This document shows, one piece after another, positions 61,919-64,000 of a stretch of 64,000 bases of DNA. Source of the DNA: Agelaius tricolor (taxonomy: Eukaryota > Chordata > Aves > Passeriformes > Icteridae); NCBI GenBank assembly GCA_023055355.1, contig JALJCS010000002.1, forward strand, positions 87,321,001-87,385,000. The letters are read 5' to 3'. Made by a program: the position numbers and the translations under genes. Position 1 is the stretch's first letter; each line of letters opens with the position of its first letter. The notes under the pieces are model-generated. The model was given only the letters and a program-made list of their open reading frames with translations. It did not search any database and was not told where the DNA came from.

Positions 61919-64000
61919 CATGCAAAGGTTATCCCAGTGATTTCAGAAAGGGAGTAAATTGTAAAAGCCCTGTTCCTTTGGTAATTTTCATAGTCAACAC
62001 AAAGAAGGGGAAAAAAAATTTTCAATGTCCTGTGCCAGTCATGATTTGAAAAGTGGCTATTCTCTAACTGTGTCTGAGCATCAAGTGGGCCCCATGGCAG
62101 GGAAACCAAGTGCAAGAGGTGATGTTCACCTGAGAGGACTCGAAAGGAGCGGAAACATACTTTTCTTCTTGGCTCTAATAATGATAATTTTACTATCAAA
62201 AAGCCTAGGAGACAGCGTTTGGCTGTGGAGTCCTTTAAGCAATGCATTTCTCAGGCACAAATCACAAATATGTCACTCTTAAGGAATGCATAATGTAAGT
62301 AGAAGTGTGGATGAGCAGACCTAGACCAATGAGGAGAAGAAGTGAGGAAATTCTGGTTGGCATATTTTACCATTTGTAAGTGTCTTGAAAGAGAAATTTT
62401 TAATGGCTTTTGGTTCTGTGGAGCAGCAGCTTGGTCCTGCATTTGAGAATATGGGACTTTGTAGGCACCGCTGTCGTATGACAATCCTTTCAGAATTCAA
62501 ATACCTGGCACTACAAAGGTAGTGAGCAGCAAAGTGTTTACCAGTTGAACCAGTCAAGTGAAGTTACTTGTTTTATGAGGTTTTTACTACATCTAAGCTT
62601 TAAAATATGAATTTCAACAGTATTATTAGGGCTTTAAGTGTGCCTACACATGTGACAATAATACAGTGTAGAAACAGAACTTTAATGTCTCATAGAAATT
62701 CATTAACACAGATGTTTCTTGGAAGATGACACTAAGATGTAGCAAACAAACTCAAAATTACAGTGCTGGGAGCATGGAACTAAACCACCATATACTCAAC
62801 CACAGAATGGCTGCTCCACCTTTTATACCTTTGGTATAACCACCCCCACCCCCAAAGTCTGCCAGTCAAATCTCTAACATACATGTAATATTCATCCCTA
62901 AATTGTGAGAGCCAGCCATCGCATTGCTTATCAAGAACATTTTTGATTTAACAGGAAGAAGACAGGAGACAGTTTCATTCATGAGAGTTTGCTTTTTCAG
63001 AACAGACAGTCCCATTGCTCAGTGGCCAGCTGCAGATCACACATTCATGTAAGGGTTTTCATGCACTTTTTGTGGAAGGAGAGACTAGACTGGAAATAAT
63101 CATGTCCTGAATGGTGCTGAGTGCTATTTTACAAAAGCTTACCACTGTCCTGTTAGGTTAAAAACCCCAGGAGGTAAATACAGTGAAGTGGATGTGGTTT
63201 GAGGCCTAATCGGGAAATCTTCAGCCCAAAAAAGACAAATTTCCAGTTTTGAGACTGATTCAGCCCCTGCACTCTGGTGACCAAATTTCACTTGTGTCTT
63301 GCATCCTACCCACAAGGCACAAGCCTGGCTGAGTCAGGTGGTTAAATCAAATGGAGTCCCATTGTGTTGCCAGAGCAACACAAAATTCAGGATGAAGACC
63401 ATGACACATTTTGATTCCCCACTATAAAATGTACAAAATAACACCTACTGCAGCAGATGCTGCTGAGTTCATTAACTAGTGTATGCATTCAAAGTGATGA
63501 AGAAAAGCAGAGATTTTATGCTTGTTATATTGCAGATAAATATTTGAATAATCTTGTATATTAAATGGGAATTGAACACAGTGTTACAGGAAGAAGTTTC
63601 CAAATTTTGTAGCCTGTGGACTCAAACCATCTCACTGGCTTTTTTCATAGTTGATTAATTGTGGCTCTCCAAGTCTCAGTTCACATCCTTTGTGTAGAAG
63701 TTGTAGGAGGTAGATCAGGGATTTCCTTCTCTTTTGGACTCAGGTTCAAATTCCCGAAAGATAAATTTCCATTGGTGGCAAAAAGATGTCTGCATCATGC
63801 TGAGGTTTGTGGAAAGGGGGGCTGGCCTACATTTATATATTTATAAAAATATATGAAACTAGAGTCCCTTAGAATATCCCGTGACACTGCAATACCACCC
63901 TGGCTTTACTGCCCTGCCAACTGGGGATCATAGCACTCCAGTCTAAGTGAGGAAGGCTTTTAAGGTAAGAAGAGACATTTAGTCTGAAAAAAACAGGCAA
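61919..64000. other. Unassigned non-coding sequence
   Basis: No gene or recognised transposon to the window end. Contains a C-rich patch at 62840-62857 preceded by a small palindrome TATACC-TTT-GGTATA. The open frame 61906-62247 (-, 113 codons) has no recognisable domain. Confidence 0.5.

Noticed and set aside
1..64000. A bacterial or phage gene system, CRISPR array or tRNA cluster
   Set aside because: Repeats here lack spacer structure, no dense collinear ORFs exist, and all recognisable elements are avian retrotransposons.

Overview
The window looks like gene-free nuclear DNA from a bird, most likely a songbird. The evidence is the repeat content: fragments of the avian CR1 LINE, with the typical 3' end and a recognisable piece of the ORF2 C-terminus, and several solo LTRs of bird endogenous retroviruses (ERVL-type and ERVK-like). 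These lie in AT-rich, CpG-poor sequence. I found no exon, tRNA, rRNA, CRISPR array or bacterial-style operon. The open frames of 60-195 codons are scattered, lack recognisable domains, or fall inside repeats or antisense to them. No gene is called. The annotation is therefore a map of repeats and of the unassigned sequence between them. Family names are from memory of avian repeat consensus sequences, not from a database search.

Layout. 1-21 kb: a perfect 54-bp tandem duplication (350-457), a GC-rich minisatellite of about 29-bp units (2347-2729), CR1 fragments at 6.2-6.85 kb (+), 8.9-9.0 kb (+) and 10.0-10.5 kb (-), a 28-bp duplication (14.2 kb), a TG-rich tract (15.4 kb) and a GATA/GACA microsatellite (18.0 kb). 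21-26 kb: a CR1 (-) split by a solo LTR with a 6-bp target duplication; the LTR itself carries about 250 bp of AT-only repeat between two copies of a 21-bp sequence, followed by a pentanucleotide repeat. Then comes a 46-nt poly-A run (23.3 kb) and a 370-bp GGAAA-based satellite (25.85-26.23 kb) with a 204-nt uninterrupted purine strand.

26-64 kb: ERVL-type solo LTRs at 34.7, 45.5, 50.7 and 61.4 kb, all on +. Two copies of another LTR family lie at 36.6 and 55.5 kb (+), and one LTR on - at 51.8-52.1 kb. Small CR1 pieces lie at 49.3 kb (-) and 54.85 kb (+). Seven of the eight LTRs point the same way. The rest is AT-rich intergenic or intronic sequence with homopolymers and short duplications.

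No genes act together here. The most notable structures are the pentamer array at 25.85-26.03 kb, whose inverted units reproduce the heat-shock-element geometry nine times, the adjoining long purine tract, and the nested LTR/AT expansion at 21.3-22.0 kb. I did not find a previously undescribed gene system.
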